From Tyto alba (taxonomy: Eukaryota; Chordata; Aves; Strigiformes; Tytonidae): 64,000 nt of DNA. Below, piece by piece: positions 51,686 to 63,111 of the stretch. The stretch lies in the NCBI RefSeq assembly GCF_018691265.1, contig NW_024881324.1, positions 7,691,730 to 7,755,729 on the forward strand, given 5' to 3'. Below the pieces are notes generated by a model that was not told the origin of the DNA, made no database searches, and saw only the letters and a list, made by a program, of their open reading frames with translations. The first letter of the stretch is position 1. Every line of letters begins with the position of its first letter. Both the position numbers and the translations under genes were made by a program.

Positions 51686-51779
51686 CACAAAAAAACAAAC
51701 AAAACAAACTAAAACCAAACAAACAACAACCAAAAAAAAAAAACCAAAACCCAACAAAAAAAAAAAAAACAAACCAAAC
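51686..51779 (+). repeat. A/C-rich simple repeat upstream of the microexon
   Basis: About 90 bp of A-runs with interspersed C/CC, ending about 715 bp before exon 3. Preceding sequence (GCAAGCCCAGGGCTGCACAG) could belong to a short element whose tail this is, but I cannot place it in a family. Confidence 0.8.
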
Positions 51780-52493
51780 TGATTTAATTTACTATGTGGC
51801 CATATGGCTGCCAGCATAAGAGCATTTAAGGACAAGTTGAAGTACTCTGAACCGGTGTCTTTAATTTGGGGGTTTGTCGTCTCTGTTTTATTTCTGACAG
51901 CACTGACTGGAGCTGTGTGTGAAAGGTAATGGTGTTTTTATGTTGACTTCCTATGCTCTGTGTAGGCTTTCTGTAGATAGGGAAAACACATGTTGCTTTT
52001 TCTTCATACTTCTGTAATCTCTATGAGAAACATTAGTTTGACTCTTACCTTGGTCTTGCATGTGTAGCACTGCTGAAGTCAGTGAGGCTTCACCCTGGCA
52101 CCTTGGTCTGCCAGTTCACAGGCTCAGTTTGTTTGCCACAAAAGATGGGCCGTGTTTTGACTTCCATGACAAAGCAGATGCTTGTCTTCCTTCTGGAACT
52201 CAGTGCTGTTAGATTTTTATAACTATAAGGAATCTGACATTTTCCTTTCTTTTTAATGTGGGGCTATATTAGTAATTAAGTAATTACTGGTTAAAAATCC
52301 GTGGTGTATCATATAAATATTTTCTGATCCAATTATTCTTAAACGCATTGTAGATTACATAAAAGTTCAGATTATAGTAATGATGTACACTGACTTTGTT
52401 TCTTTTCTTTTCCTTTGCTCCCTTTCCTTTATGTGAATGGTGTATTCATGCTTCTCCTCATCGTTGCTGATTTTTTTCTTGCCAATCATCTAG

Positions 52494-52506
52494 AAAACCA
52501 CCTAAG
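52494..52506 (+). CDS. KIF13A: KIF13A coding exon 3, 13-nt microexon (completes Arg49, then KPPK)
   Basis: The microexon AAAACCACCTAAG is flanked by an acceptor ending CATCTAG (AG at 52492-52493) and a strong donor GTAAGT at 52507. Its first A completes the Arg codon left open by exon 2 (AG+A). The remaining twelve bases encode Lys-Pro-Pro-Lys, residues 50-53. Exon 4 then starts in phase 0 with Val-Phe-Ala-Phe. Vertebrate KIF13A has KPPKVFAF at this place, so the microexon is needed to reconstruct the known protein. A T-rich tract (TTTTTTTCTT, about 52470-52480) and a TGC motif lie upstream. At 13 nt, skipping it would shift the frame. It is too short for ORF-based gene finding and is easily missed. 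Confidence 0.9.
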
Positions 52507-55500
52507 GTAAGTCTTTTGTCTCTTTTTGCATTTGTACCCGCTTGAAAATGTTGAGCAACGCAGAAGCGTTGGGCGTGTTGTCATAGTATGTGATCATACT
52601 AGCTCTGATAAAGGAAAATAAAATTTTTAAAAAGTCTGTTCCTCATACTTCTAAGTTAAAAACTTCATAATTCCAGAAGAATGCATTTTAATCGAACTGA
52701 CATGCAGGCAGGGCACATGACTTGTTAAAGCTGTGACCAGGGCAAGCCATGATTTTAATACATTCATAAAAACATTTGAAAGAGCAAATAAGTATTGTGT
52801 GTAAAACACTTCATTGCTCATTATTCTCTTTGATATGTACATCTTCGAGAAACACTGTATGCAGGTCCGCTGTGACTTTGGCAAGTGTAGCAGAGCATTC
52901 TGCAGGCCTTCTGGAAATAGAAATGGGGGTGGATATTGATCTATATCTCTGTTTTATATGGATATCTATGTACTTTATGGTTCAGACAGCTATATTATAT
53001 GTGTGTGTGCAAATATATATAAAATTTAAACATCTATTGTTTTGATTAATTTTTTTAAGTGTCAGAAGAAAACATCTTCTCAGTATGATTCCCAATAGGT
53101 AGGAAAGACTTGAGCAACTATTTTAACATGAACTGAAATAATTGTATTTGAACAAAACAAACAAAAATATGTAAGTTAAGGTCATGGCAGGGGAAAATGA
53201 GTAACACTGATACTACAGTTTAAAATGTAATGCTGTATTGATTTCTTTTTCCCCCCAAATGATTTAATTTTTTAAAATGATGGACTCAATTTTTTTGAAA
53301 GCATTTAATAAAGTTCTTTCAATCCCACTCAATACTTCTAATGCAAAAGAGTTTGATCATTGTTAAAAAACAAAAATTAAAAGACAAAAAACTTCCTTTC
53401 TGTTAAAATTTCAGAAAAGCTTTTTTACAAGAGCCTTCATTTTCTGTAGTACCTAATTCATGTTCCATTATAGGCAGATAAAGTAATTCTTGACATTATG
53501 TAAAAGCTTAGTTACAGCCTTGCATTTTTTTGACAAAAACATAACAGCTGCGCACTTGTGCACATATGCCGCATTATTGTTAGGTGTAGTTAGATGGTCC
53601 TTAGCAACCTTAAGCTATAATGTCAAAACTTACGATGTTGTGTGAACTGATTATCAGTTTGAGACAGAAGAAGGGTATTACCATCAGTGGAAACAGGCTT
53701 TGTGAGTTTGTAAAGATGTGATATGAGATTTGGATGTTTCTTGATTTATGCCGGTTTTAGGGTACTGCATGTAGTTGATTGTCTTCAAATTAGGATTTTT
53801 TTAAAAATTAAATACTGGAAGTTTTCTTATCTTAATGAGCTGGTTTATCATCAGCTGTGAATAAATTGTGATCTCCATGTGGTATCTCAGAAGCTGTAAT
53901 AGGAGAAGTTATATGAGGATATCAAGGTGTTATGCTATTTCTACAAACATCCTGTTTTAAGTATATTACTGATCTTGGGCTTTTAGTGTAATTTTGTGAC
54001 AGAGGTAAACCAGCTGTTCTGAGCTGAGATTTGTGAGGTGTGCCCTAGGCCACCTTCAGATTTTCTGTCCGTACTTCTTTAGGCCTGTGGTATGTCTTCT
54101 GTTTGTCATAGTTACCAACTTTTTTTTTTTCTCTTTTTTCCCTTTAATTTCTTTAATGGCTGCCATTTACACTAAGCTTACTGGTGTAGACTTTGTTTGC
54201 TATTTCCTAATGCGTCCACTTTATCACTTATCTCCATCAGCAGCAATAGGGCTGTGGAAACAGCTACCTAGTGAATGAAAATTTCCCTTCCTCAGTTGTC
54301 CCTTGCTTTTTTTTTTTTTTCAGCAACCAGGTAGCCCTGTAAGTCACCCTACATATGTCAGACTGACTGCTTCATTGAGATTCATGTGAGCAATAGCTGC
54401 ACCTGTCCAGCAGAGCTTTTCTCTGTAAAAAAAAAAAAAAAAAAAACATGATTAATTGGCCATCTATTGGTTAGATGGAAATGGCTATTAAACGTTAGCT
54501 GTGCATTTACAATATTTTATAGCTACCTAGACAGTATGTTAGTAAATATGTTCAGTCTGAGTAATACATTGCTAAATGCTGGAAGCCCCAGACTCTACCT
54601 AGTCTATACTGAGGATTAGGCTTCAAAACAACTAATAATGAATGTGAAATTAGACTCCTTTCTAATTAAGTCATTTGGATTAATCTGGCAAGCAGTCAAT
54701 ACTGGATTTGGTACTTGTTACCTGTAAGTAGTTCAAATAAGTATACTTGCATGTGTAAACCCTTAAAATTATTCATTCTTCAAGCCATTGATTAGGGGCT
54801 TTAATAAAAATGAGTTCTGCAGAATATTGTTTTGGCTATTTAAAATGTGAATACCCCTTGGCTGTCTTTTTTGATTCTGTGAGAAGTTACTGCTGTGTAG
54901 CGGTCAGGCACAATGGCTTTTCTAATTTAAAATCTGCAATCTCATTATAAACCACAGGTACAGCTGAAATTAAGACAAAACTCCAGATTTTTCACTGACA
55001 TGGTGGATGCGTGGACCTGCATCCCTGATAGTTTTGCTGTGGCAGCCATAACCTCTAGATGCCTCCTTAGCAAAACAGTAACCAACAGCTGTCTTAAACT
55101 GCTGTACGTGTTTGATGAAGAAATCTGAATTGAAGCCCCGTACATTTGCTTTACTTAAACTTTGTGGTTACCAGGACGAGTCTTTTGTTTAATTTCTAAT
55201 AGTTACTAGCATTCCAAGTGTTGTTCTTTATAACCTAGAAATGGCCTATGTAACTCCTACTACCTAGGGTAATGTGCACACTTACGATGACTCTGGATAC
55301 AGTACTATGAGGATCTAGCACTTCCCAGCTTATTCTTTCTCATAACTTTCTATTTTTATATGGTTGTACTGTAATGTTCATGAGTTAAAAATTCTTGTAA
55401 TGAATATACACAGAATACATACTCAGGCTTATATGCTTATTTTTACTATGGATTTCCAATTGTGCAAGATCTGTCCCTGTGAGTCATGTTGCATTACTTC

Positions 55501-58500
55501 CAGCTCTGTCTATTACTTGACTCTCTCTAGATGTCCAAAATGCAGTGTCTGTGCTTTTTTGCAGCTGTCATACCACTCAGGCTGAAAATACTATGCAATG
55601 TCAAACACTGAAATAATGGAGCTGGGAAAAAACCCCACCCTGTTGGTCCCTTAGCTCCACTCAAAATTTTTGGTTTAGAAGTTACTACACCAGTGTGGCA
55701 GGTTCTTGTCAGCTTCTTTTTATTTAGCTTTCTCTTTTCGATCCTAGGATGAAGTATGAGGTATAGAATCTTACAAAAATAAGAAAATTTTGTGACTTGT
55801 TTGTTAGTTCTCTCTGTGATTTGAAAGCCCAGAATAATTTTGGGTCTGGCTGTGAGAACTGGCCAACACCTGTATGAACTTAGGTTTGCTTGTGGTTGAA
55901 TGCCAACCTGAGCAGACACCTGAAGTAGGCGTATACCTGTCTTTCATGGTTTTTCCATTTTGCTTACCTTCTGAAAATACATTAAGCTTCCTGGTACAGT
56001 GGCTATGGAATTGACATCAGAGCGGTAGGAAAGCAGAAATACTCGTCCATGTAGTCACAGAGACTTACTCAAAATGCATAGAAATAACTGAAAGTTCAGG
56101 AAATCTTAGTGGAGAATACAGGTAGCAATTTTAAACTTTGAGCTTCAAACAGAAAATATTTGCCTTTTTATCTTTGAATTTTAAAACAACTAAATAGAAT
56201 TGCTTTTCCAAACTGTAGTTAAAAACTAATTCACAGGGGGTGATCGAAATTAAAAAGTTCTGTTTGTGTGTCACAGATCTCTCTGTTCAAATATGTTTCA
56301 ATAGTAATTTTGATATAGTTGGTTGATAGAGTTTTGATACAAGTTGGTAAAGATTTTTTGCTTTCTTAAAAAAACTAAAAAGACATTTTCAGTGCCTAGT
56401 AATGGCCAGTTTAACTATTGGCCATTGAGTCTGAGACTTTAGCCGTAACAGAACTTTTGATAGCTTTGATAGTCATAGTGACAGGGGTTTTAATACCTTC
56501 TTCAGAGAAATGGATCTTGGGGAGAAAAAGATAAGAAAAAAAAATATTATTCTGCATACTATCTTTATCTTATCAAAAGAAAAACTAATACCCACCATTT
56601 TTGTTTTCAATCAGCAATAATCAGTGAAGATGGGAGAAGGAAGGGAGCACCATAGATGAGACTTAGAGGGTTTTTTAGCGTAGATTCTGTATCTTGACCC
56701 CAAACATGCTTGCATGCTGTTTTGAGGACTGCGTGTCCTGCAGGTCCTGCACTGGAAGCCAGGAAAATGTAAACTGGCGAGTCATCTCTGTACAGAAAAG
56801 ACAATCAAAAGGGTCGCTCTTCAGATGGGACACTGTTGTCCTACAGGCATTTCCCGTAAAATGCCTTCGTTCTGTACGTGCAGAAGAGCCTCAGTGATTG
56901 GGACCGAGTTTCTTGCTTTATTTCTTACTACTTGCATTTGGAATCTGTTTTCCTAAAGGTCTGATTTGTCCTGAAAATTGCTTTGGTGGGGTGCTTCCTT
57001 GAGTTATTGTTGCTGGGAATGCTTAAGGATGCTGTTTTGTCATCACTGATCAAAGTAATTTTTAAATGTTTGCCTGCCTGTTTTAATGAAGAAGGGAGTT
57101 TTACTGCAGCTTCTCTATCTGTTTTGCAGATAGCGCGTGTCCCAGCAGTTTCCACTTTTTTTGCCTGACACTTTTTAAAGTAATCTCGGTAGTTCTGTTA
57201 AAAGGATTTGGCAATTTTTCCAAACAGATTTTATAAATAGACTTGAGTCCATGTCCTGGCTTTTTATGTTTAGTATGACAACATACTAAATTGCTATATT
57301 TACATTTGTTTTATCTTGAGACATAATTTTTCTCTTCCTATTACATAATAATTTTTAAGCTTTTAAAAATCAGTTTGACCAATTTTTACCCTTAAAAATA
57401 ATTCAAATAAAATCTGCTTTTCTATGAGAAACACTTGTCTGCAATCACATGTTTTACTTTTAAAAGTCTCTTTGAAAGATCGGTGTTCAAATTAGGAGTC
57501 ATTGAATATTCCTGTCATGATTTTCCATGTTAATCAAGGGGAAAGTGTGTAGGACAATAGATTGTATTGACCTACGGTACTGCTGTATTGACATTTAAGT
57601 CATTACACATGAGCAAGTGTAGCTGAGTAACCTTTTTAACTGGGTTGTGTGATCCATTGCAGATAACAGTTTCAAGTGAGGAGAATGGGCTTCTGGTAGA
57701 TTTGAATCCTTACAATTGGAGGGGTTTTGTAATTGAACTGCATGCTGTTTGATCGTTGAGAGATTAGGAATTGTTACCAAGTCCTGTGAGGAAAATTTCC
57801 CTGGAAGTGGAATGTGAGAAGAGAAACAGTAGCTCTTGGACTGTAAAAGTTAGGAGAAGGGTTGGAGAACTCTTACTTATGACAGAGAGTTCTTTATGCT
57901 TAGATTTGAAGCATGATGAGCAAATGCACAAAAGTAATTTAAAATGCCCCCCTACTTATGTGGACATGAGAAGATGAGGTGAAGTAGCTACTGCATTTTG
58001 CTTGCAGTTCAGTGGCAAAACTGCATCTTTGACTGAGTCACATCAGGGAATGTCCTGACTCATGAGGTTGTCTCTTTCTATTTGTGCTGCAGTAAGTGAC
58101 TCAGACCTCCCTGTTATATTATTATTATGGGGGGTTTTGTTTGTTTTCTCTTCAGAAGGGAAATATTGTCTCAGTATCAAGTCTTCTCTCAGGCCATTTG
58201 ATATGTTTTGCATTAAGTTGGAGGAAAGGGAAGGAGATGAGGTTACTGTGCTACCTGGTTTTATCCTTCTGAAATATTTGCAGCAACAGACATTTTGGGA
58301 AGAGTTAGGTTACAATATATCAGTAGATTAGATTGCATACTAATTCTGCAATTGCAGGGAATCCGAGATGTTCTACATCCCTAAAAAACAAAATGAAATG
58401 TTCCGTCATTTTCCTCACTTCAGGCTTTGTCTCACAGGGAATTCAGTGTTTCTGCTAATGGAGCCTGTGGCTCTTGCTCTACACTGACCTGCATGGTTTA

Positions 58501-59524
58501 TCTCGCTTAGGAGATCAGCTTTTGGAAGACCAGGCAAAGAAAATCTTGGCCCAGGCAAAGTTTTAATAAAGAAGGTTGTTTGGTTTTCCCCCCCACACCT
58601 CTTGGGATCCCAAAAGAAGAAAGTAAATAGGATGTGTATAATTAACTCATCCACAGTCAGTTTACCATGGTAAAATGTGGAAGATACACTGCAGCTTAAG
58701 GTGTGTTTGTGGCAGTATAAAGCTGTCAAAACAACAGGTTAAATGTCTATACCATGATGTTCTTGGATGTACAGAAAAAGTAACTTGGATCAAATCCCAG
58801 CATGTTAAGTGCTTTTCCAGGACGCTGTTCCAGATCAGCAAGCCCACTGAGCACAAAATTGAATCTCATTTGGTTTCTACCCATCTGGAACTCCTGACTG
58901 GAGTGATATTAAGTCTTTTCATTAGAGCAGGCTCTGATAGCTTATTTGTCTAATAGAGCTACATTTTCTATTTATAGTTTTTCAGCTTCCTCTACTGAGA
59001 TCCAGTACTGTATTCTTAGTGCAGGCAGGTAATCTGATACTATTTATTTGCTCCTTAAGGCTTGTAAGTAGTAATGCTCTTCTTTTGAGCATAAGTCCAA
59101 TCCATGGTAAAACTTTTGTGCATGCTGTGTTGATGTCTGCTAAATAGTCATCTCAACAACTTCTGTGTATTGAGTCCTTTCGGTGCTATTTCTTTACTGT
59201 TGGCAGAAGCTTTTGTCACCATGAGTGTCTGAAGAAGAGTGGAGCTAATTACTAGATTTTGGCTGTGTTTTGTAATCTGTGTTATGGGATACAGTAAGCA
59301 GTATTTTGTATTGTGTGTAATGCAGATAGAAAGGAAGTGTTACAGTTCTGCAACTCTCAAGATTTCCCAAAAGTATTCTGCTGATGAAGCCTTTTTAGAG
59401 TTCTGATTTAGGAATCATAGAAACAGTAGAGCCTAACTGCAATTAAACTAATGGATTTGCACTGTTTTAAGAAAAATGTCTTGTTGTCAGAGTTCCTAAT
59501 TTAACTTTTTACTTGCTTCTACAG
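52507..59524 (+). other. KIF13A intron 3 (7,018 nt)
   Basis: Starts GTAAGT and ends TTCTACAG. AT-rich unique sequence with homopolymers (T14 at about 54307-54320, A20 at 54427-54446). No internal gene, RNA gene or transposon was recognised. Open frames such as 55527-55919 (-) show no domains. Confidence 0.88.
54427..54446 (+). repeat. A20 homopolymer
   Basis: Twenty A after CTCTGT. No retroposon body recognised upstream. Confidence 0.88.
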
Positions 59525-59585
59525 GTGTTTGCCTTTGATCACTGCTTCTGGTCCATGGATGAATCAAACACCACAAAATATGCAG
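59525..59585 (+). CDS. KIF13A: KIF13A coding exon 4 (residues 54-74)
   Basis: The acceptor CTTCTACAG ends at 59524. The 61-nt exon reads VFAFDHCFWSMDESNTTKYA and leaves one G, consistent with Gly74 of the KYAGQ stretch. The donor is G|GTAAAC at 59586. The F-x-F-D-x-C-F-W core is the conserved motor-domain strand found in kinesin-3 proteins. His59 is the one position where I recall mammalian KIF13A carrying Tyr; KIF13B has His there. The following NTTKYA is KIF13A-like, so this reads as lineage variation and not a paralogue switch. Confidence 0.95.
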
Positions 59586-60479
59586 GTAAACTATTTTCTG
59601 TGCATTTGACAGTATAAATAATTGGAGAACATATGGGAGCTTGGGCTTTTGTGGTGTGTTTTTTGCGTTTTGTAGTGTGATGCTCAAGTGACTTCACAGA
59701 AGCAGACTTCTCATTTTATAGGGATCGAGTGCTAGCACCTCAGTTCAGAAGGAGTGCAAGCTTTAAGGTGCCTGGTACACTGTCCAGGAGGGATGCTTTG
59801 ATATAGAAGTTACAGTGGGGTTTTTTTAACCCTGGAAGAGCCTTTATGAAGATTGTTTCTGTCACATAAAACAAAATTTCAGTTCTTCATCAGAAATCAC
59901 TTCTGATTAATGCTAGTGATGAGTGTGTGCGTTTTCAGTGCTCTGTATTCATGCGCACAAGAATAAAGCATGTTCTTTTCAGATAGTGTGGTTATTTTAG
60001 ATCTTTCGAGTCATTCATAGTCTGATTGTTCAGATCCTTAATGTTTTTTGCTTAATGCTTTCTGACTACTTTTTCTCGAAAGCTGGATAATCCAGGCAGG
60101 ATTGGAAACCCAGCTGGATTTGTGTATTAGCTTATTTGCACTTTATAAAAGGACGTGCATTGATAGAGAGACCTCTGAACACTGGGATTCCAAGGCTGTG
60201 GTCCATGGAATGGAGGAAAAAAAAGTCATTCGGTTTAGATACCCATATGATGAAGTTTTGTGGCCTGTAAGAAATGGTGAAGGTTGATAGAGTTAATTAG
60301 CTCAGCGTTTGAGATCAGTGGTCTAATAAATGAACTCTCATATACCTGTGTTAAAATATCTGACAGCTGTAGCTCCTCGTATCAAATCCTAAATCTTAGG
60401 GGTTGCACTTGATCATAGATTCTGCTTCATTTCTTACTTGTCTGAGCAAAGATAGGCTTCTCCAGTGGAAAAGCTCCAC

Positions 60480-60760
60480 GTCGGTTCGTCTTTCAGTAAC
60501 CGTTTGCATGGAAGAGGTGCGCTGCACGGTGTTCACAGCTGGGGCGGGCAGAGCCCTGGGAGCACGCAGCACCTCCCACTGTGCCTGCACGCCTCCGCTG
60601 CCCTTGAAAGGAAGGGGGTGCTGGTATGCACCCCGACCTCGGCCCCAGTGCCTCCAGAGTGCAGGTGGGAGCTGCACCCATTGGGTGCACCACCGTACTA
60701 ACGCACCTGCAGAGGGGCAGAGACCGGAGGAACACCCCGTACCAGTTGAACTTGTTTCTG
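60480..60760. other. GC-rich CpG-bearing patch in intron 4
   Basis: About 280 bp distinctly richer in GC and CpG than the surrounding intron. It has an open frame on each strand (60403-60771 + and 60396-60677 -) without recognisable motifs. It contains a near-palindrome TGCACCCATTGGGTGCA (60673-60689). Could be a regulatory element or an old unclassified repeat. Confidence 0.45.
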
Positions 60761-61136
60761 TCTCAGTTTAACCCATTGCCGGGTGAATTCAGTGGGGTTC
60801 TAGGTCTATTTCTTTTTAATTTGAGTCAGAACTAGATTTCTCCAGCCTATTTCAGAAGTTGTCATTGAATTTGTCTTATCTGAGAACTAAAGTTTTATTT
60901 GTATGAAGATAAACCTCTTGTTGGGCTGGACTCTAGAAAGCTATCGTGGGCAGCTCTTGACTTTTCTTGCTGGCCAGAAAGCTGTAAGGTGAATTTTTTG
61001 CCCATTCCAGATAATGTTCCTACTGGGGGGGCAGGGGGGGAACAAAACAAAACTGTTTTCCTTGGGGTTTTTTTCAGAAATATGATGAGAATGTGAGCTT
61101 TGAGACTTGCATATAAAAACTCAATGCTTTCGGTGA

Positions 61137-61162
<26 letters not shown>
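61137..61162 (+). repeat. T26 homopolymer
   Basis: Longest homopolymer in the window, followed by AATTTTTATTTTATTTTT. Confidence 0.9.
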
Positions 61163-61167
<5 letters not shown>

Positions 61168-62195
61168 TTATTTTATTTTTGTATGGTCTTGAAGTTAACT
61201 TATGAATTCCAGCCCTGGTGTTCTAGAAGATAATTAATTTGGCAGAATAACAAAATAAAAGTTAAAAGAAAAAAAAACAACAGAAAACTCCCCTGTTTTG
61301 GGCCTAACTTACTGGCTTGTTCACTTGCCTGTGCATGAACTGATACTATCCTGTACTACAGTAGCGTTTCTTGTTTGGAGCCAAGAAACCAAATACCGAA
61401 ATGGCAAGATTTCAGTTTTGATGTATTTGTAGTATTAAGGTGCCCTAAGTCTTTTTCACAACTTGGCCTAAATTACTATATTAAATAAAAAAAATACGAT
61501 AACTGGTTTTGGTTTGGGTTTTTGATAATTTCTTTGCCTCATGGAACAACCCCCTGTTGGCCTAGGCGCCTTGCAAATATATATGTTGTCTGCGTCCAGA
61601 GGTTGTACCAGAGTGTTACAGAAGTAACAAGCTCAAAGAGCATGAATAAGCCACCTGACAGCCTGAGTTTTTGAGCTAAACTGTAATTTGTTGGTTGAAT
61701 GCTGGACTACAGAAGGGGTGCTGATCCAGAAGCTAGACAGATGCATTAAATATTCCCTGTCTGAAGTAACTCCTAAGTTTAATGTCATTGGCAAAAGCAG
61801 CAATTAGTTGCACAATTTAAAGGAAACATGTATAAAGCTTGAAAGCCAAGTTCAGAGTGCTTGTAAGTGTAAGTAATATATGAGCTTCGAGCTTAAGGAA
61901 CATTATTGAAATAAAGGTTTGCGAGACAAATTTAGTTACTTGAAAACCGCTTTTATCTGCATCACAGAAATAAAGTGGAAGATGTGACAGTGAAAGTTTT
62001 AACAAGAGATTCCCAAGTCATGCTTATCTTGCATTATGTTGGATAGATCGATTGTATATATCATACTATATTAAAGATTTTGTCGACTGACACATGGTAC
62101 ATCAGAAAACCCACAGAATGGTGTGCACCACAGACAACAGACATCTGAACTCTTTGTTGACTTATGTGGATAACTCCTCCACGTTTTGGTCGGGA

Positions 62196-62220
62196 TTTTT
62201 TTTTTTTTTTTTTTTTTTTT
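62196..62220 (+). repeat. T25 homopolymer
   Basis: Follows GGTCGGGA. No element body recognised. Confidence 0.9.
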
Positions 62221-63038
62221 AAGTGTCAACCAAAGTTTGTGCCCTTCTGGAAATGCCCATTTGTTCCAGGATCCTTAAAGCTATCACACATGATTCTGGG
62301 CTGGCTTTATTTTTTACTTTGCTCATTGAGCTAGAATACTATTGGCACTTATTAATATTGTTTGCACAAGAGTGAGACTCTTGTTTGGATAAACTTAATC
62401 AGATGGGTAACTGGTAACAATTCTCCGTCTGTGGGAGAGCAGGGCTGACCCTGAAATGGGACTAGCCATCTCTTTCTCTTACACTAAACTTATTCTGTCA
62501 GATATCTTCAACTTTTTTGGCTGAACATAAGACTGATTTTGTACCTACTAATTTTCTTTCTGAACTCATCATATTCAAGAGGTACCAGGGATCTTACTCC
62601 AGTTTGAAAGTTACCTTCTCTTTCCAGCATTTGAAAACACAAGGATTCTTGCTGTTGGTAGCAGCATTGCTTTTTTAGCAATTTTTTTTTTTTTTTTCCC
62701 CTCCCACCAGTGTGGAAATTGGGTTCTAAAATTCTAAAATGATCCAGCAATATCACTAACAGAAATAGTGAAGGCAACCTTCATTAGACAAAAAAACTTC
62801 TAGAGGTCACCTTTGCAGCTGTCTTTGCGGGACTGTACCTCTCAAAGAGAACAGGGAGCCCGGGGCACAGGAGAAGAGAACGCCCTTTACAAGATCTTTG
62901 TGGAAGTGGTGCTTTGGTTTCAGATACTGCAAGAAGTGGAGGCTCTTTAGCAACCTGGTATCCCATTTTAGAGATTGCAAGATGTAGATCCCTCTCTGAA
63001 TTGCGCTCAAGACTCAAAATGAAGTGTTTATGTTGAAG

Positions 63039-63111
63039 TGGGTGGGTTTTTTGGTGGTGTTTGGGTTGGGGTTTTTTTGTTTGTTTTTGGTTTTTTGTTT
63101 TTTTTTTTTGT
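63039..63111 (+). repeat. T/G-rich simple repeat
   Basis: GTGGGTGGGTTTTTTGG-type sequence running into T-runs broken by G. Same composition class as 10777-10829. Confidence 0.8.

Larger units (their letters stand above)
10300..52493 (+). other. KIF13A intron 2 (42,194 nt)
   Basis: Bounded by AG|GTAAAA and CATCTAG|A. It is mostly AT-rich unique sequence with scattered poly-T and A/C-rich tracts. Its identifiable contents are a GC patch near 16.4 kb, a 30-bp tandem duplication and one CR1. 10560-16250, 16546-22280, 22341-42497 and 42906-52493 contain no gene I can recognise on either strand. Many short open frames were read and none shows a domain or exon structure. The + strand looks richer in T and G than in A and C over much of the intron, the bias expected of the coding strand of transcribed introns. 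Confidence 0.9.
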
